Positions 15,993 through 24,411 of a stretch of 35,271 bases of DNA are shown one piece after another. The DNA comes from Cyanobacteria bacterium FACHB-63 (GTDB taxonomy: Bacteria; Cyanobacteriota; Cyanobacteriia; Leptolyngbyales; Leptolyngbyaceae), in the NCBI GenBank assembly GCA_014695255.1, contig JACJNX010000164.1:1-35271 (forward strand). Direction: 5' to 3'. Each line of letters begins with the position of its first letter. Position 1 is the stretch's first letter. Under the pieces are notes generated by a model that saw only the letters and a list, made by a program, of their open reading frames with translations, did no database searches and had not been told where the DNA came from. The position numbers and the translations under genes were made by a program.

Positions 15993-17432
15993 CTACAACC
16001 TACAAGCTGCAAACTTGTCAAATCGACGCTCGCGTTGATCTGGCCAAGTGAGTTGGTAAGGTAAAGAACCCCGCTGTGGGGCTTGATAGTTTAGCGGTTT
16101 GCGGTTGCCGCTTTGATCCCACCAGCCCACAAGTTTATAAAGTTGTTCGGTATTACGTAAAGCCCTTGTTTGATAAAGATGCAATTGCACACTAAATCCT
16201 TGCTGTCCCTGCGTCGCATCGCGCCAGAGTTGATCGATTCTCATTAACCAATCACAGGGAAATTGTCTCCATTCATCGGTATCAAAGCCCTTCTTCCAGT
16301 TAGATTTCTGACCTGCAATTCCTAGCATCAGTTTGTACGTGGTTTCGTCAGCCGCCCTGAAGTTCCTCTGAGATAATTCAGCCTGTAATTGATTGTAAGT
16401 GCCCTGAAGTTCGCTTGGAAGGGCGGTATAAGGCGATGGACTGGGTGAGATTGAAGGCGCAGAAGTCGGTTGGGCAGCGCGATCATTCGGTGTGGGTTCT
16501 GAAGGTTTGAAAACGAGCAACGCCGCGATCGCTGCGAGTGGAAGCGCGATGCCTATGGCACACGTTCGCGTGACCGCGCTGCCCCATACAACCCACGATT
16601 TGCGCTTCCCTGGGGGTTGAGATAGAGCTTGAACTGCTTGTAGCGCCTGCGATGCTGTGGAATAGCGATCTTTAAAGTAGTAGCGCACCATTGTTGTCAG
16701 CACTGCTGCCAATTTCGGACTGACTGAAGCTCGATGTTGCCAGAGGATTTCTCCTGTCTCCGGATTCTCTTCGAGTTCGCGAGGATGTACCCCAGTCAAC
16801 GCTTGAATCGCAATCATGCCGAGCGCATACAAATCACTATTCGGTCGGGGTCTGCCTTGTCCTTGTTCAGTGGGATAGTAGCCGGGCGTGCCAATTGTAA
16901 TGGTGCGATAACTGATCTCGACTTGAGTGGCTACCACTTGCGGGATCTGTTTGACTGCACCAAAGTCAATCAAGACCAGTTTGCCGTCTGATACACGTCG
17001 AATCAGGTTTTCCGGTTTGAGGTCTCGATGAATCACATTTTGCTGATGCACGTAGACTAATATTCCTAAGACATCGGTGAGCAATTGGATTACCTTTTCT
17101 TCAGTCCACGGTTGTTCGGGCAATATTTCTGTATTCAAGGAATTTCCTTCGATAAATTCCTGAACCAGACAAAACTCTTCGTCTAGATATGCGAACAACT
17201 GAGGAATCTGATCATGTCGTCCCAGTTTTTCTAGCGTTTCGGCTTCACTGTTGAATAATCGCTTTGCCGTATCCAGATGTTCGCCTGCAAAGCGATCGAG
17301 ATAAAGATGTTTGATCACACATTGGGGATTGCCGGGACGACGAATATCCTCACCAATATACGTTTCGCTAAATCCGCCGCCGCCTAAAGCAGCTGTGATT
17401 CGGTAACGCCCATCTAGTACTTGACCAATCAT
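15993..17432 (-). CDS. Transmembrane Ser/Thr protein kinase with C-terminal GUN4 domain
   Basis: 479 residues. Residues 1-270 are a Hanks-type kinase with all key elements: glycine loop ALGGGGFSETY, ATP-binding K41 in CVIKHL, HRDLKPEN at 135-142, DFG at 156-158 and the GTPGYYPTEQ segment. A Lys/Arg stretch (GKRKS) precedes one membrane helix at about 282-308, then a Pro/Ser linker, then a GUN4 domain at about 345-479. With a cytoplasmic N-terminus the GUN4 domain would face the periplasm or lumen and act as the sensor. This arrangement is known in cyanobacteria; the ligand is not. It leads a probable operon with the secreted GUN4 and COP23 genes. A phosphothreonine-reading FHA protein is encoded elsewhere in the window, but nothing links them directly. 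Confidence 0.9.
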   Translation of the reverse strand: MIGQVLDGRYRITAALGGGGFSETYIGEDIRRPGNPQCVIKHLYLDRFAGEHLDTAKRLFNSEAETLEKLGRHDQIPQLFAYLDEEFCLVQEFIEGNSLNTEILPEQPWTEEKVIQLLTDVLGILVYVHQQNVIHRDLKPENLIRRVSDGKLVLIDFGAVKQIPQVVATQVEISYRTITIGTPGYYPTEQGQGRPRPNSDLYALGMIAIQALTGVHPRELEENPETGEILWQHRASVSPKLAAVLTTMVRYYFKDRYSTASQALQAVQALSQPPGKRKSWVVWGSAVTRTCAIGIALPLAAIAALLVFKPSEPTPNDRAAQPTSAPSISPSPSPYTALPSELQGTYNQLQAELSQRNFRAADETTYKLMLGIAGQKSNWKKGFDTDEWRQFPCDWLMRIDQLWRDATQGQQGFSVQLHLYQTRALRNTEQLYKLVGWWDQSGNRKPLNYQAPQRGSLPYQLTWPDQRERRFDKFAACRL

Positions 17433-17788
17433 AAGGATGTGAGGGCTGGGGTCTATGTAAGGTTGATCGTAGAAGAATTCAGAGATTTGACAAAGAGTTT
17501 ACGGAATTGCTTCACGTTCGGTTGAGAGGATATCTGCGATCGCCCAAAACTCTCAACTTTCAGCTAGTGTAATCCCTCATCTGTCACTTCGGCAGGAGCA
17601 AAAGCTGAAAGCCTTACTATATTTGCGTTTTGCTCTTTTGTCATTTTCGAGCCGTAAAAATAGGAAACGCTTGCTATGGCTGGACTTCAGAGTTTGCTTT
17701 AGCGAAAGTAACAAAAGAGGGGTAATACCAAATCGCCAAAGCTAGGCTACAGATGATATAACTCAGAAGTTGCATTCTGTTCGCAGTC
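17433..17788. other. Intergenic region upstream of the kinase operon
   Basis: 356 bases between the kinase start and the IS630-like fragment on the opposite strand. It should contain the kinase promoter on the minus strand and, at its right, the left end of the IS630-like element. I found neither a convincing promoter pair nor a terminal repeat. One HIP1-like CGATCG core (in TGCGATCGCCC) lies near 17538. Confidence 0.4.
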
Positions 17789-18264
17789 ATGGCAGGCGTT
17801 TACAAGCTAGAGATCCACGAAAGTGCCGAAGCACTCAAACAACTGCTGAGAAGTCAGACGAGCGAAGGCAAAGAACGCATCCAGGTGCTGTACCTGCTCC
17901 AGACACAGCAAGCGAAAACGGTACAAGCCGCAGCAGAGTTAGTGGGACGGAACCGGGTCACCGTCCAAGAATGGTTGCAACACTATCGCAAAGGTGGACT
18001 ACAAGGCTTGCTCCAGAGCAAAAAACCGACTGGACGACCTCGCAAGCTTCCGACATGGGCAGAACAAGCGTTGTACAAACGCTTGCAAGACCCGGAAGGC
18101 TTTGAGAGCTACCAAGCGATCTGTGAGTGGTTGGAGCAGACATTGGGACTGACGGTGGCATACAAAACCGTGCATAAACTGGTGCATCAACGGTATGGAG
18201 GATTGCCAAAAGTGCCACGTCCTGTGAGTGTGCAGCAATCGCCTGACCAGGTGGAAGCATATAG
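17789..18264 (+). pseudogene. IS630-like transposase, N-terminal DNA-binding half only
   Basis: The frame from ATG 17789 gives a helix-turn-helix half: KERIQVLYLLQTQQAKTVQ, AAELVGRNRVTVQEWLQHYR, a GRPRK AT-hook-like link, and a winged-helix part ending YKTVHKLVHQRYG and SPDQVEAY. This is the N-terminal region of IS630/Tc1-type transposases. The DDE catalytic half that should follow is absent: after residue ~159 the frame runs into a 132-bp inverted-repeat element, giving about 43 unrelated residues before a stop at 18394. No catalytic half is found beyond the neighbouring IS5 either, so the gene was already truncated or was cut by insertion. Confidence 0.7.
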
Positions 18265-18396
18265 TATTACAGTTGTAGATAGTCTAAATGCGCAATTTCT
18301 AGGCTTATTTTGGCACTCTAATCCCAGAAAAAGCCTGAAAATTGGGACGGTGAAACAGCGCTTTCAGAAGCTGAAAAGATATCTACAACTGTAATA
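18265..18396. mobile_element. 132-bp MITE-like element with 17-bp perfect terminal inverted repeats
   Basis: TATTACAGTTGTAGATA at 18265-18281 recurs as its exact reverse complement at 18380-18396. The 98 bases between show no coding capacity of their own and no further inverted symmetry I could see. Short size, perfect ends and TA-rich flanks fit a miniature inverted-repeat transposable element, possibly mobilised by an IS630/Tc1-type transposase, which targets TA. It interrupts an IS630-like gene. Only one copy is present in this window. Confidence 0.6.
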
Positions 18397-18419
18397 TATA
18401 GAACCCATTTGAGATCTTT

Positions 18420-18976
18420 TTAGGTTGCTAATCGCTTGACCATCAAGCGAATGAAGCAGAGGTTGAGCTTTGCTCTGGCATGGTCTAGCGTCCATTCAAA
18501 GTTCTTGACCAGGTTCTTGCAGCGATCTACCCAACTATTAGATCGCTCAATCACCCACCGCACGGCAATCGGCACAAACCCCGATTTTCCCTGTGCTGCC
18601 TTCTCGGATTTTGAGAGTTTCGCTGCCACCTCAAACTGAATCTTGGTCATGATCTGTGGATAGACTTGCTCAAGCGCCGCTTGAATCGTCTCCGGGTGAT
18701 AGCCGTGGTCGAGCATAATGGTCGTCTTCTCTAGCGCTGAAGGTTTCTGCCGGAAGTAGTCGATGTTGTCGCTCAGCATCTCGATTAACCCCTGGTCATC
18801 CGAAACATTGGCACGAGTACAATGCGTAAAAAATGGAAAGCCTAAACTATCGACAGCGAGATGCCGTTTGATGCCATTTGTCGCTTTGTAGAAACAGAAG
18901 CCGTTCGAGGCATGGCTGGCATTACAAGTATTCTTCACCGCTTGGGAGTCGATGATGATCAGGGTTGTCCATCTCC
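18420..18976 (-). CDS. IS5 transposase, second frame (DDE catalytic part)
   Basis: Continuing from the slippery A-run, this frame reads TTLIIIDSQAVKNTCNAS, then CFYKATNGIKRHLAVDSLGF, ANVSDDQGLIEML, IMLDHGYHPE and WVIERSNSWVDRCKNLVKNFE. The catalytic D (IIDSQ), D (MLDHGY) and E (VIERSNSW) are all present. The stop lies inside the terminal repeat. No good independent start is needed if it is made as a frameshift fusion; a GTG at 18938 is the only nearby in-frame start. Confidence 0.8.
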
Positions 18977-19267
18977 TTTTTTTTTCACTTGTACCCGCAC
19001 TTCACCGTGTAGCGTCTCTAGTAATGCGTCAAATACGCCTGCATCTCGCCATTGCTTGTAGTGCCAGTAGACCGTCGAGTAGGGCGGAAACTCGCTCGGT
19101 AAATCCTGCCGGTGACAGCCGTTTTTCAGTTGATAGAGCATCGCATCGAACAGTTCTCGATGACTCCAGTTCTGAGGTCGCGTCTGTTTCTTTTTCGGCA
19201 GAATCTCGCGCAAGTATGGTTCAAGAACATTCCATTCGGCATCGCTGAGACTGCTGGAGTAGGGCAT
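18959..19267 (-). CDS. IS5 transposase, first frame (DUF4096-type N-terminus)
   Basis: About 102 residues from ATG 19267: MPYSSSLSDAEWNVLEPYL, then ELFDAMLYQLKNGCHRQDLP and YSTVYWHYKQWRDAGVFDAL, the usual N-terminal domain of two-ORF IS5 transposases. It ends VQVKKKGDGQP just after nine consecutive A (plus-strand T at 18977-18985). A -1 slip there joins it to the catalytic frame, the standard programmed frameshift of this group. Confidence 0.8.
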   Translation of the reverse strand: MPYSSSLSDAEWNVLEPYLREILPKKKQTRPQNWSHRELFDAMLYQLKNGCHRQDLPSEFPPYSTVYWHYKQWRDAGVFDALLETLHGEVRVQVKKKGDGQP

Positions 19268-19399
19268 GATCAATCATCTAAATCACCACCCTTACGCTAG
19301 TTTAACTCTCGAAAAGATGTCAAATGGGTTCTATATATGATTGCCCGATTCCCGTGCTTATGCAGTTCGAGGCTCCGAAAAGATCTCAGATAAAAAGCT

Positions 19400-19939
19400 T
19401 CACAAAAATACAAGCTCCGGCAAAATCAGAAACAACAAGTGATTCGGTTCTGCATCAAACCAATCTAACGGAAATTGATAAAACTCATCGTTCACCGATC
19501 GCGTCCATTCGGCACTGGGAAACTGATCATGTCGTAAAATGCCTCGGATCATTATTTCTCCCTGCTCTTCTGAAACCTCAATCACAATATAAAAATGAGC
19601 CGCTAAATCTGGTTTATCCAGCACAAAGCAGGGAATTTGGACGACTTCATCTAACACGTGTTCCGTAGTAATCACACACACACTAAATTCTTTAACGGTA
19701 AGATAACCAACGGCTTCAATATAATTGATGTCCTGATGAATCGCTTGATTCGGCAAGCGATCGCGCAACCACTTCTCCAGTCCTTGCAGCGCCAATGCAT
19801 TCAGATAGGTTTGCCATTTTTTTTCTTCGATGAGCGCAATATTACTGATGCTGCTTGACCATGCAAAATGCTCCGGTTCTAGCCAAACAGCATCTGGGAG
19901 TATTAGCCTAGACTCTGTTGGATAAACTGGACAGCTCAT
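19400..19939 (-). CDS. DUF1822 family protein
   Basis: About 179 residues from ATG 19939, which has a strong GGAGAGAGG ahead of it; an ATG 24 bases upstream does not. The end of the protein is diagnostic of DUF1822, a family I know only from cyanobacteria: FYIVIEVSEEQGEIMIRGIL followed by DWFDAEPNHLLFLILPEL. The middle holds LEKWLRDRLPNQ. No signal peptide, membrane segment or catalytic motif. Function unknown. The start overlaps the end of the preceding gene by 32 bases on the same strand, so the two are translationally coupled and likely act together. Confidence 0.75.
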   Translation of the reverse strand: MSCPVYPTESRLILPDAVWLEPEHFAWSSSISNIALIEEKKWQTYLNALALQGLEKWLRDRLPNQAIHQDINYIEAVGYLTVKEFSVCVITTEHVLDEVVQIPCFVLDKPDLAAHFYIVIEVSEEQGEIMIRGILRHDQFPSAEWTRSVNDEFYQFPLDWFDAEPNHLLFLILPELVFL

Positions 19940-21407
19940 AATCCTCTCTCCTTCTTCGATCATTTAGACAAGTGCGGAGCTGCTGTGCGTAAGGACTATT
20001 CAGCGAGCGCTGCTTTCCAGCTTTAATTTCCTCGACTGCTTCTTGGAAAACTTCTTGATCCGCAAAAGCTTCGATTTGGGCAGCAAGTTCTGTTAAATAA
20101 TCAGGACTGGGATAAAGCGCCGCGAATCCTTTAGCTTGAGCTTTTTTCAGCAGTAAATTTAGCAGGTGTTGAATGGTGCGAGTACGAATTTGGTGGAGCA
20201 AATCTCCTGGATTTAGCACTCGTCTGGCTTGATCCCAACTTGTCATTCCAAGTAAAGGAGCGACCTCTTTGAGCGATTTATTTTCTGTGTAGTAAAGCTG
20301 TAAGCCTGGAATAAATCGATCTGCTAAACTGGCGTATCGTCTGCTATGGTGCAAACGATCAAGTCGATTGCCGAGTTCTTGATCGATTGCTTGAACTAGT
20401 GCTACCTGCAACTGTTGATAAATGAACTCTAGAAATTCTTGCTGTTCGATATCTAACTCATCGATCTCAGTGTGGGGCAAATCAGACCGGGTCACATAAC
20501 TCTGATTATCAACATGGTAGATTTCTAGCGGTTCACGTGACTTCCAAATATCGCACTCTTTCAATTGAACTGCGATTTGCTTTAGAAGTTTTATCAACTC
20601 ATTCGGTGTACTCACAATACCACAAGAATTTCGCAAGCGATTGATCATTTCCTGACATTGTTCCCATGATGGATCAGCAGATTTTTTCGCACCGGGTTGA
20701 TGGCATCGACGACGATCTCGACGATATACAACATGAAACACTTCAACCAAATGACGATCGTGCTCAGATAACCGCTCTAGCTGGGCAGGTCGCACTCGGT
20801 TGAGTAGCGCCCAATCGCTTAAGTGTTGAAATCCAAATTCTGCTAGAAATGCCTTTAATTCAGGATTTTGCCGCGTTTGTAAATATGCCCAATTTTCTAA
20901 GCTCATCCGCGACGATGCATCGATCTGATAAGTTTTCAAAATCTCAACTGAGAAGAACTTATAGGTCATTGGATGAAGCTGTCCCTGATCATCGAGCCTA
21001 AGCTGCGTTTTTTGGTCGAGATCGAGAATCACTGCCGTTTTGCCATCGTCATTCAGCACAAAGGGGAGCAGATCTTGATAGGTGAAGGCTTTGGTATGCC
21101 CAAATAGATAATCAATTTTTCGACAAGCTTTCAAAATCGCCTCTGATACGTAGCAGCGAAGACAAAGTCCTGCCTGAGCACGCTGAATGGGATCGCGGTT
21201 CTTGCTTCCCACACGAAAATTGGCGAGTAGTGCTGCTTCAATATCTTGAGGTTTCAAGCTAGCTTCGGGAGTAAGCGAATTGAGAAATTGAGCCTGAATA
21301 AATTCTTGTGCGAGTGACACACTATAGCATTTGTATTGCAGGTGTTCGGTTGCCAAACTCATTCGCCAGATGTTCCAATATTGAGATAAAGAACTCATGA
21401 CAGGCAT
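19908..21407 (-). CDS. Cyanobacterial conserved protein coupled to DUF1822, possibly sigma-factor-like
   Basis: 499 residues with no membrane segments. The sequence is helical and charged. Segments such as LCLRCYVSEAILKACRKI, LLNRVRPAQLERLSEHDRHLVEVFHVVYRRDRR and SRRYASLADRFIPGLQLYYTENKSLKEVAPLLGMTSWDQARRVL give the impression of a nucleic-acid binding protein. The last of these looks like a sigma-70 region 4 or other helix-turn-helix segment. I recall genes of this kind beside DUF1822 in cyanobacteria, but I cannot assign a firm family. Start ATG 21407; a second ATG three codons on is possible. The 77 bases upstream to the next fragment should contain the promoter. Confidence 0.6.
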   Translation of the reverse strand: MPVMSSLSQYWNIWRMSLATEHLQYKCYSVSLAQEFIQAQFLNSLTPEASLKPQDIEAALLANFRVGSKNRDPIQRAQAGLCLRCYVSEAILKACRKIDYLFGHTKAFTYQDLLPFVLNDDGKTAVILDLDQKTQLRLDDQGQLHPMTYKFFSVEILKTYQIDASSRMSLENWAYLQTRQNPELKAFLAEFGFQHLSDWALLNRVRPAQLERLSEHDRHLVEVFHVVYRRDRRRCHQPGAKKSADPSWEQCQEMINRLRNSCGIVSTPNELIKLLKQIAVQLKECDIWKSREPLEIYHVDNQSYVTRSDLPHTEIDELDIEQQEFLEFIYQQLQVALVQAIDQELGNRLDRLHHSRRYASLADRFIPGLQLYYTENKSLKEVAPLLGMTSWDQARRVLNPGDLLHQIRTRTIQHLLNLLLKKAQAKGFAALYPSPDYLTELAAQIEAFADQEVFQEAVEEIKAGKQRSLNSPYAQQLRTCLNDRRRREDYELSSLSNRV

Positions 21408-21484
21408 CGTTTCTGAAATATTTGGTTCACTAGACTTGTAAGAAATCGTTTGTAAACAAAACTAACGAGAATGCAGATAGAGCA

Positions 21485-21819
21485 ATGGTCGAGCAGAAGG
21501 GGAGCAATAGGAGCTCTCAAACTGTTCCTGTGTTGTATCCCAGCGACCTCAGAGATGCAGAATGGCAAATCATTGAGCCATTGCTGCTGGATAAACCCGT
21601 CGGCAGACCACAGGAAGTGCGTTTGGTCAAAGGACGCAAGCGCTGTATGAGCGTAGATGAACTGGGACTAATGTTGGGCTGTTGTGTGACAGCTGCCCAT
21701 GTTACGGATATTAAGCCGCACCTGCTATTTGGGTGTAGCTATTGGAGCAGTATGAGCGCAGTGCCAAAATTCTGGTCGATCAGAGCTACCGCTCGGATAC
21801 AAGCGCCATGATTCCATAG
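21485..21819 (+). pseudogene. IS5-family transposase relic with internal deletion and frameshift
   Basis: The N-terminal signature YPSDLRDAEWQIIEPLL and DKPVGRP is joined directly to LVKGRKRCMSVDELGLMLG, which belongs well into the catalytic domain, so the middle including the first catalytic Asp is deleted. Near 21730 the frame shifts, and the continuation LLEQYERSAKILVDQSYRSD (containing the second Asp region) ends at TAG 21817-21819. The C-terminal third is absent. It is clearly dead. Confidence 0.75.
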
Positions 21820-22523
21820 ATGTCCAGACGATTAGGCAACAATTGTCGAACTCGCAAGTCCAAAAATACTTAACCGACTTTTACAAACAGTCTCTTAATG
21901 CACGATTGATAGGCTGTGCTTCCAATGCACTAGAGTGCAAAGGAGGATGCGAGTTCTGGTCTCTCATTGTAAAACTCCAAAGGCAGATAAAATAGATAAA
22001 ATTGATTACGTTTATCAAACTCCAAAGTACTTTAATATGTCTACAGGGTTTTCTGTTTTTTCTAAAGTATAGAATTATCATCGTCTGCTGCAAATATACC
22101 GATAGGATTGGCACACAACTATTACCCCGGCAATGCAACAAAGGGCAAAAGCCAATAAAAGCAAAGTTATAATAGGGAAAGAAGCACAACCGCTTTGCTT
22201 GGATTATTTTCTCTCATTGTGTTGTTTGTCCACCGGATCAGTTCTCAATAGCATTGGTAACCGGAACAAGCGGCATGGTAGGTTAAATCTTATCTCGCGT
22301 TCACCGATGCATTGGCGCTCGTACGCTTTCGCCTGTGATCGTTTCGATTTTTCCAAACATCGGGAGGTCACTCGGATTAAGGTTCCCGTCGGGATTCTGA
22401 ACACTTGGTTAGAGCAGCTTTGCTAGGCTACTTGGTGGATAAAGTCGAGCTAAAACCCAGACAAAAATGGTCTGCCACTTTCCCTAAACATATAAGGCAG
22501 GCTTTGTTCTGTAGTCGCGACTT
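21820..22523. other. 700 bases without an assignable gene
   Basis: Bases 21820-21990 have one plus-strand frame open for about 58 codons without a start (DVQTIRQQLSNSQVQKYL, then FYKQSLNARLIGC), which looks protein-like but unidentified. The word AAACTCCAAAG occurs near 21973 and again near 22018, and TCTCTCATTG near 21960 and 22212. From about 22330 to 22510 two plus frames look like one protein broken by a frameshift (HREVTRIKVPVGILNTWLEQ, then LGYLVDKVELKPRQKWSATF). I read the whole stretch as decayed sequence beside the IS5 relic. Confidence 0.4.
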
Positions 22524-23015
22524 CTAGCCGTCAGGAGTGTCCTGTTCCAACAACGAAGTCTCGGTATTGGTTGGTTCTCCTACTGGAGCCTCAGGGGTTG
22601 GTTCTTCTACCACCGCTTCATTTGCTGGCTCTGCCTGAGCCTCACTCGTTGGCTCTTCTATCGGAGTCTCAGCGGTTGGTTCAATCGGCTCCTCGATCGC
22701 AACCACCTCCTGCTCTGCTTCCAACAACGCAGGTGCTGGAGTTTCACTACTGGGCTGAGGATGCAAGAACTCCTTCCAAGCTGCCCTCGCCGCCGCCCCT
22801 AATCGTTTGCCAACTTGAGCGGCTCCCTTCATTGCGGCATTACTGAGTCGTCCCCCCAGCTCTGAGGTTCCCTTCACAATCGACTGCCAATATTTATGCG
22901 CCTCCTGCTCAAAGTGGTCCGGATCGATCAAGCGTTTGTTCTCAACCGAATCCTTCGCCTGCTGAATTGCTTTGAGATACGCAGCACGCGTCAAATTCCC
23001 TGCTGCCCGCAGCAT
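22524..23015 (-). CDS. Small protein with acidic Pro/Glu-rich tail
   Basis: 163 residues from ATG 23015. The first 85 residues are basic and helical: AGNLTRAAYLKAIQQAKDSV, LIDPDHFEQEAHKYWQSIVK, then an Ala/Lys/Gly stretch ending AAWKEF. The rest is a low-complexity tail of IEEP/VEEP/GEPT-type repeats, strongly acidic and presumably disordered. The N-terminal half resembles a small conserved cyanobacterial protein of unknown function. The charge split would suit binding to a partner or nucleic acid. It is the last gene of the minus-strand run that begins with the DUF4157 toxin, 108 bases after the YbjN gene, but the link is positional only. Confidence 0.65.
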   Translation of the reverse strand: MLRAAGNLTRAAYLKAIQQAKDSVENKRLIDPDHFEQEAHKYWQSIVKGTSELGGRLSNAAMKGAAQVGKRLGAAARAAWKEFLHPQPSSETPAPALLEAEQEVVAIEEPIEPTAETPIEEPTSEAQAEPANEAVVEEPTPEAPVGEPTNTETSLLEQDTPDG

Positions 23016-23123
23016 TTCATAATTTGAGCAAAACAGGGGAGCGATCGCGATAGGTATGTGTGGTTAAGTTTCTCGCTATGGAAAATTCCGTAATAGTTGC
23101 TTAACAGTATCAAAGTGTGACTT

Positions 23124-24317
23124 TCAACGGGCAGTTGGGAAACCCTCTCCCTGCTCGATCGCCTGAATAGCTTCTTCGGGTGAAACTCCTGCTTGAAGAA
23201 CAGCTTTGATCCCCGGCAAGTATTCATCCACCATCATGACGTTGGTATAGACAAGACGTTTAATTAAAGCATTGGAGAGATGATCGCCCTCTACATCGAT
23301 ACTGGTTTTGTAGCGAATCTCACCATCGCTCAGATCGAGTTCAAAGTTACCAACAATCAGTCCATAATTTACCCTAGTTAGAAATTCTGCGATCGCTCGC
23401 CGTTTAGTTTTGGGTGCTTTAGCCGGACAAATGGAGTAAAAGACAAATTGCTGCTGGTCTTCTCTGGCTTTGGCATAGCAAGTCCAGCGATCGTGTTTGC
23501 CTTGAAACGCGAGTTGTAAAATTGACTCTCCCTGAAGTTTGGTAAATGCCCAATCATCTTCAGTGAAAAAATCAATCATGACTTGATAGATCGAAGAGTT
23601 ATCCTCAACCACTTCAGCTGCTTCAGCAATGTCGTCTACTAAGTCATTTAATGCCTCCATTGCTTCGTCAATGGCATCTGAAATGGCGCGATCGCCTTCA
23701 TCAAAAGTCGTATTCAACCAATTCTCAAAGGTATTACTAATTTCATCAAGAGTCTTATCTAACTCATCTGAGTTAAGTTCTACAGCATCATCTACTTGCT
23801 CCCGAAAGAAACGAATCATTTGCTGGGCAATGTGTTCACTGGAGAAATTCTGCTGTGTGATCTTTCCAGGATTTAGATAAGCCCAAAAGGTTTGGTAGCC
23901 AATCTCACCCGATGCTTGGGATTGGGTGACGCGCAGAGCATACCAACTTTCGGTATTCAGTAAGGGATGATTGGGTTGAGTTTGGCTGAGAGTTTGCAGG
24001 TAGGCAACCGGGTCTTCTGAGGTTGTACATTCGCTCAAATGAACCAGCAGATCTGGTTGCAAGGTGGCTTCAATTTCAATATCGGGTTCAGGGTGAAAGT
24101 TCTTTGCTGAGAAAGCACCTCGTAATTCAGGCTTGAGGTTGAATAACCCTTCAACTTCGATGCGCTGAAAGGTTTCTAGATTGATCTGGAAAGTGAGACA
24201 GCACTCGTTGACAGGGGTGAGGGTGAGGGTGGACGAGTGGATGGGTAAAGGGGAATGGGAGCGATCATTTAGGGCAATATCTCTGCTTGAGAGACAATGT
24301 TCGGTGTTGGTTATCAT
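23124..24317 (-). CDS. YbjN-domain protein with long N-terminal extension
   Basis: About 397 residues (start at ATG 24317; a GTG two codons earlier is possible). The C-terminal ~150 residues fit the YbjN family: IYQVMIDFFTEDDWAFTKLQ, ILQLAFQGKHDRWTCYAKA, QFVFYSICPAKAP, YGLIVGNFELDLSDGEIRYK, and the closing MVDEYLPGIKAVL. YbjN domains share the fold of type III secretion chaperones. The N-terminal part (THEL-free, no catalytic motif) has a beta-rich section, then the acidic helical segment around DDAVELNSDELDKTLDEIS and EAMEALNDLVDDIAEAAEVV. Its place two genes behind a secreted-type toxin makes an effector-chaperone role attractive, though most cyanobacterial YbjN proteins are not linked to toxins. 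Confidence 0.75.
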   Translation of the reverse strand: MITNTEHCLSSRDIALNDRSHSPLPIHSSTLTLTPVNECCLTFQINLETFQRIEVEGLFNLKPELRGAFSAKNFHPEPDIEIEATLQPDLLVHLSECTTSEDPVAYLQTLSQTQPNHPLLNTESWYALRVTQSQASGEIGYQTFWAYLNPGKITQQNFSSEHIAQQMIRFFREQVDDAVELNSDELDKTLDEISNTFENWLNTTFDEGDRAISDAIDEAMEALNDLVDDIAEAAEVVEDNSSIYQVMIDFFTEDDWAFTKLQGESILQLAFQGKHDRWTCYAKAREDQQQFVFYSICPAKAPKTKRRAIAEFLTRVNYGLIVGNFELDLSDGEIRYKTSIDVEGDHLSNALIKRLVYTNVMMVDEYLPGIKAVLQAGVSPEEAIQAIEQGEGFPTAR

Positions 24318-24411
24318 CTTCACAATCGCCTAGATAAAAGTATTACTTCAAATGAATGAGATTTGTTAAACTCTCACCCAACCAAGCTAATTGTATTTTT
24401 AGGTGAGCGTG

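Larger units (their letters stand above)
18401..19331 (-). mobile_element. IS5-family insertion sequence (two-ORF type), 931 bp, complete
   Basis: Terminal inverted repeats are clear: GAACCCATTTGAGATCTTTT at 18401-18420 and its complement at 19312-19331, with one mismatch in 20. Both flanks read TATATA, consistent with a TA or TATA target duplication, and the left flank abuts the MITE-like element. Inside are two overlapping transposase frames on the minus strand joined across a run of nine A. The copy looks recent, since its ends and catalytic residues are intact. Confidence 0.85.

Noticed and set aside
15375-17432. Role of the GUN4-domain genes in chlorophyll synthesis
   Set aside because: One protein is exported and the other puts the domain across the membrane from a kinase, so Mg-chelatase activation is not a sound assignment.
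22133-22426. 97-codon plus-strand frame
   Set aside because: No start context or homology I recognise; only its last 20 codons look protein-like and they seem to continue in another frame.
24373-24407. Hairpin CTCACC...GGTGAG after the immunity gene as a terminator
   Set aside because: Stem of 6 bp with a 23-base loop and no T-run on the minus-strand transcript; too weak to annotate.
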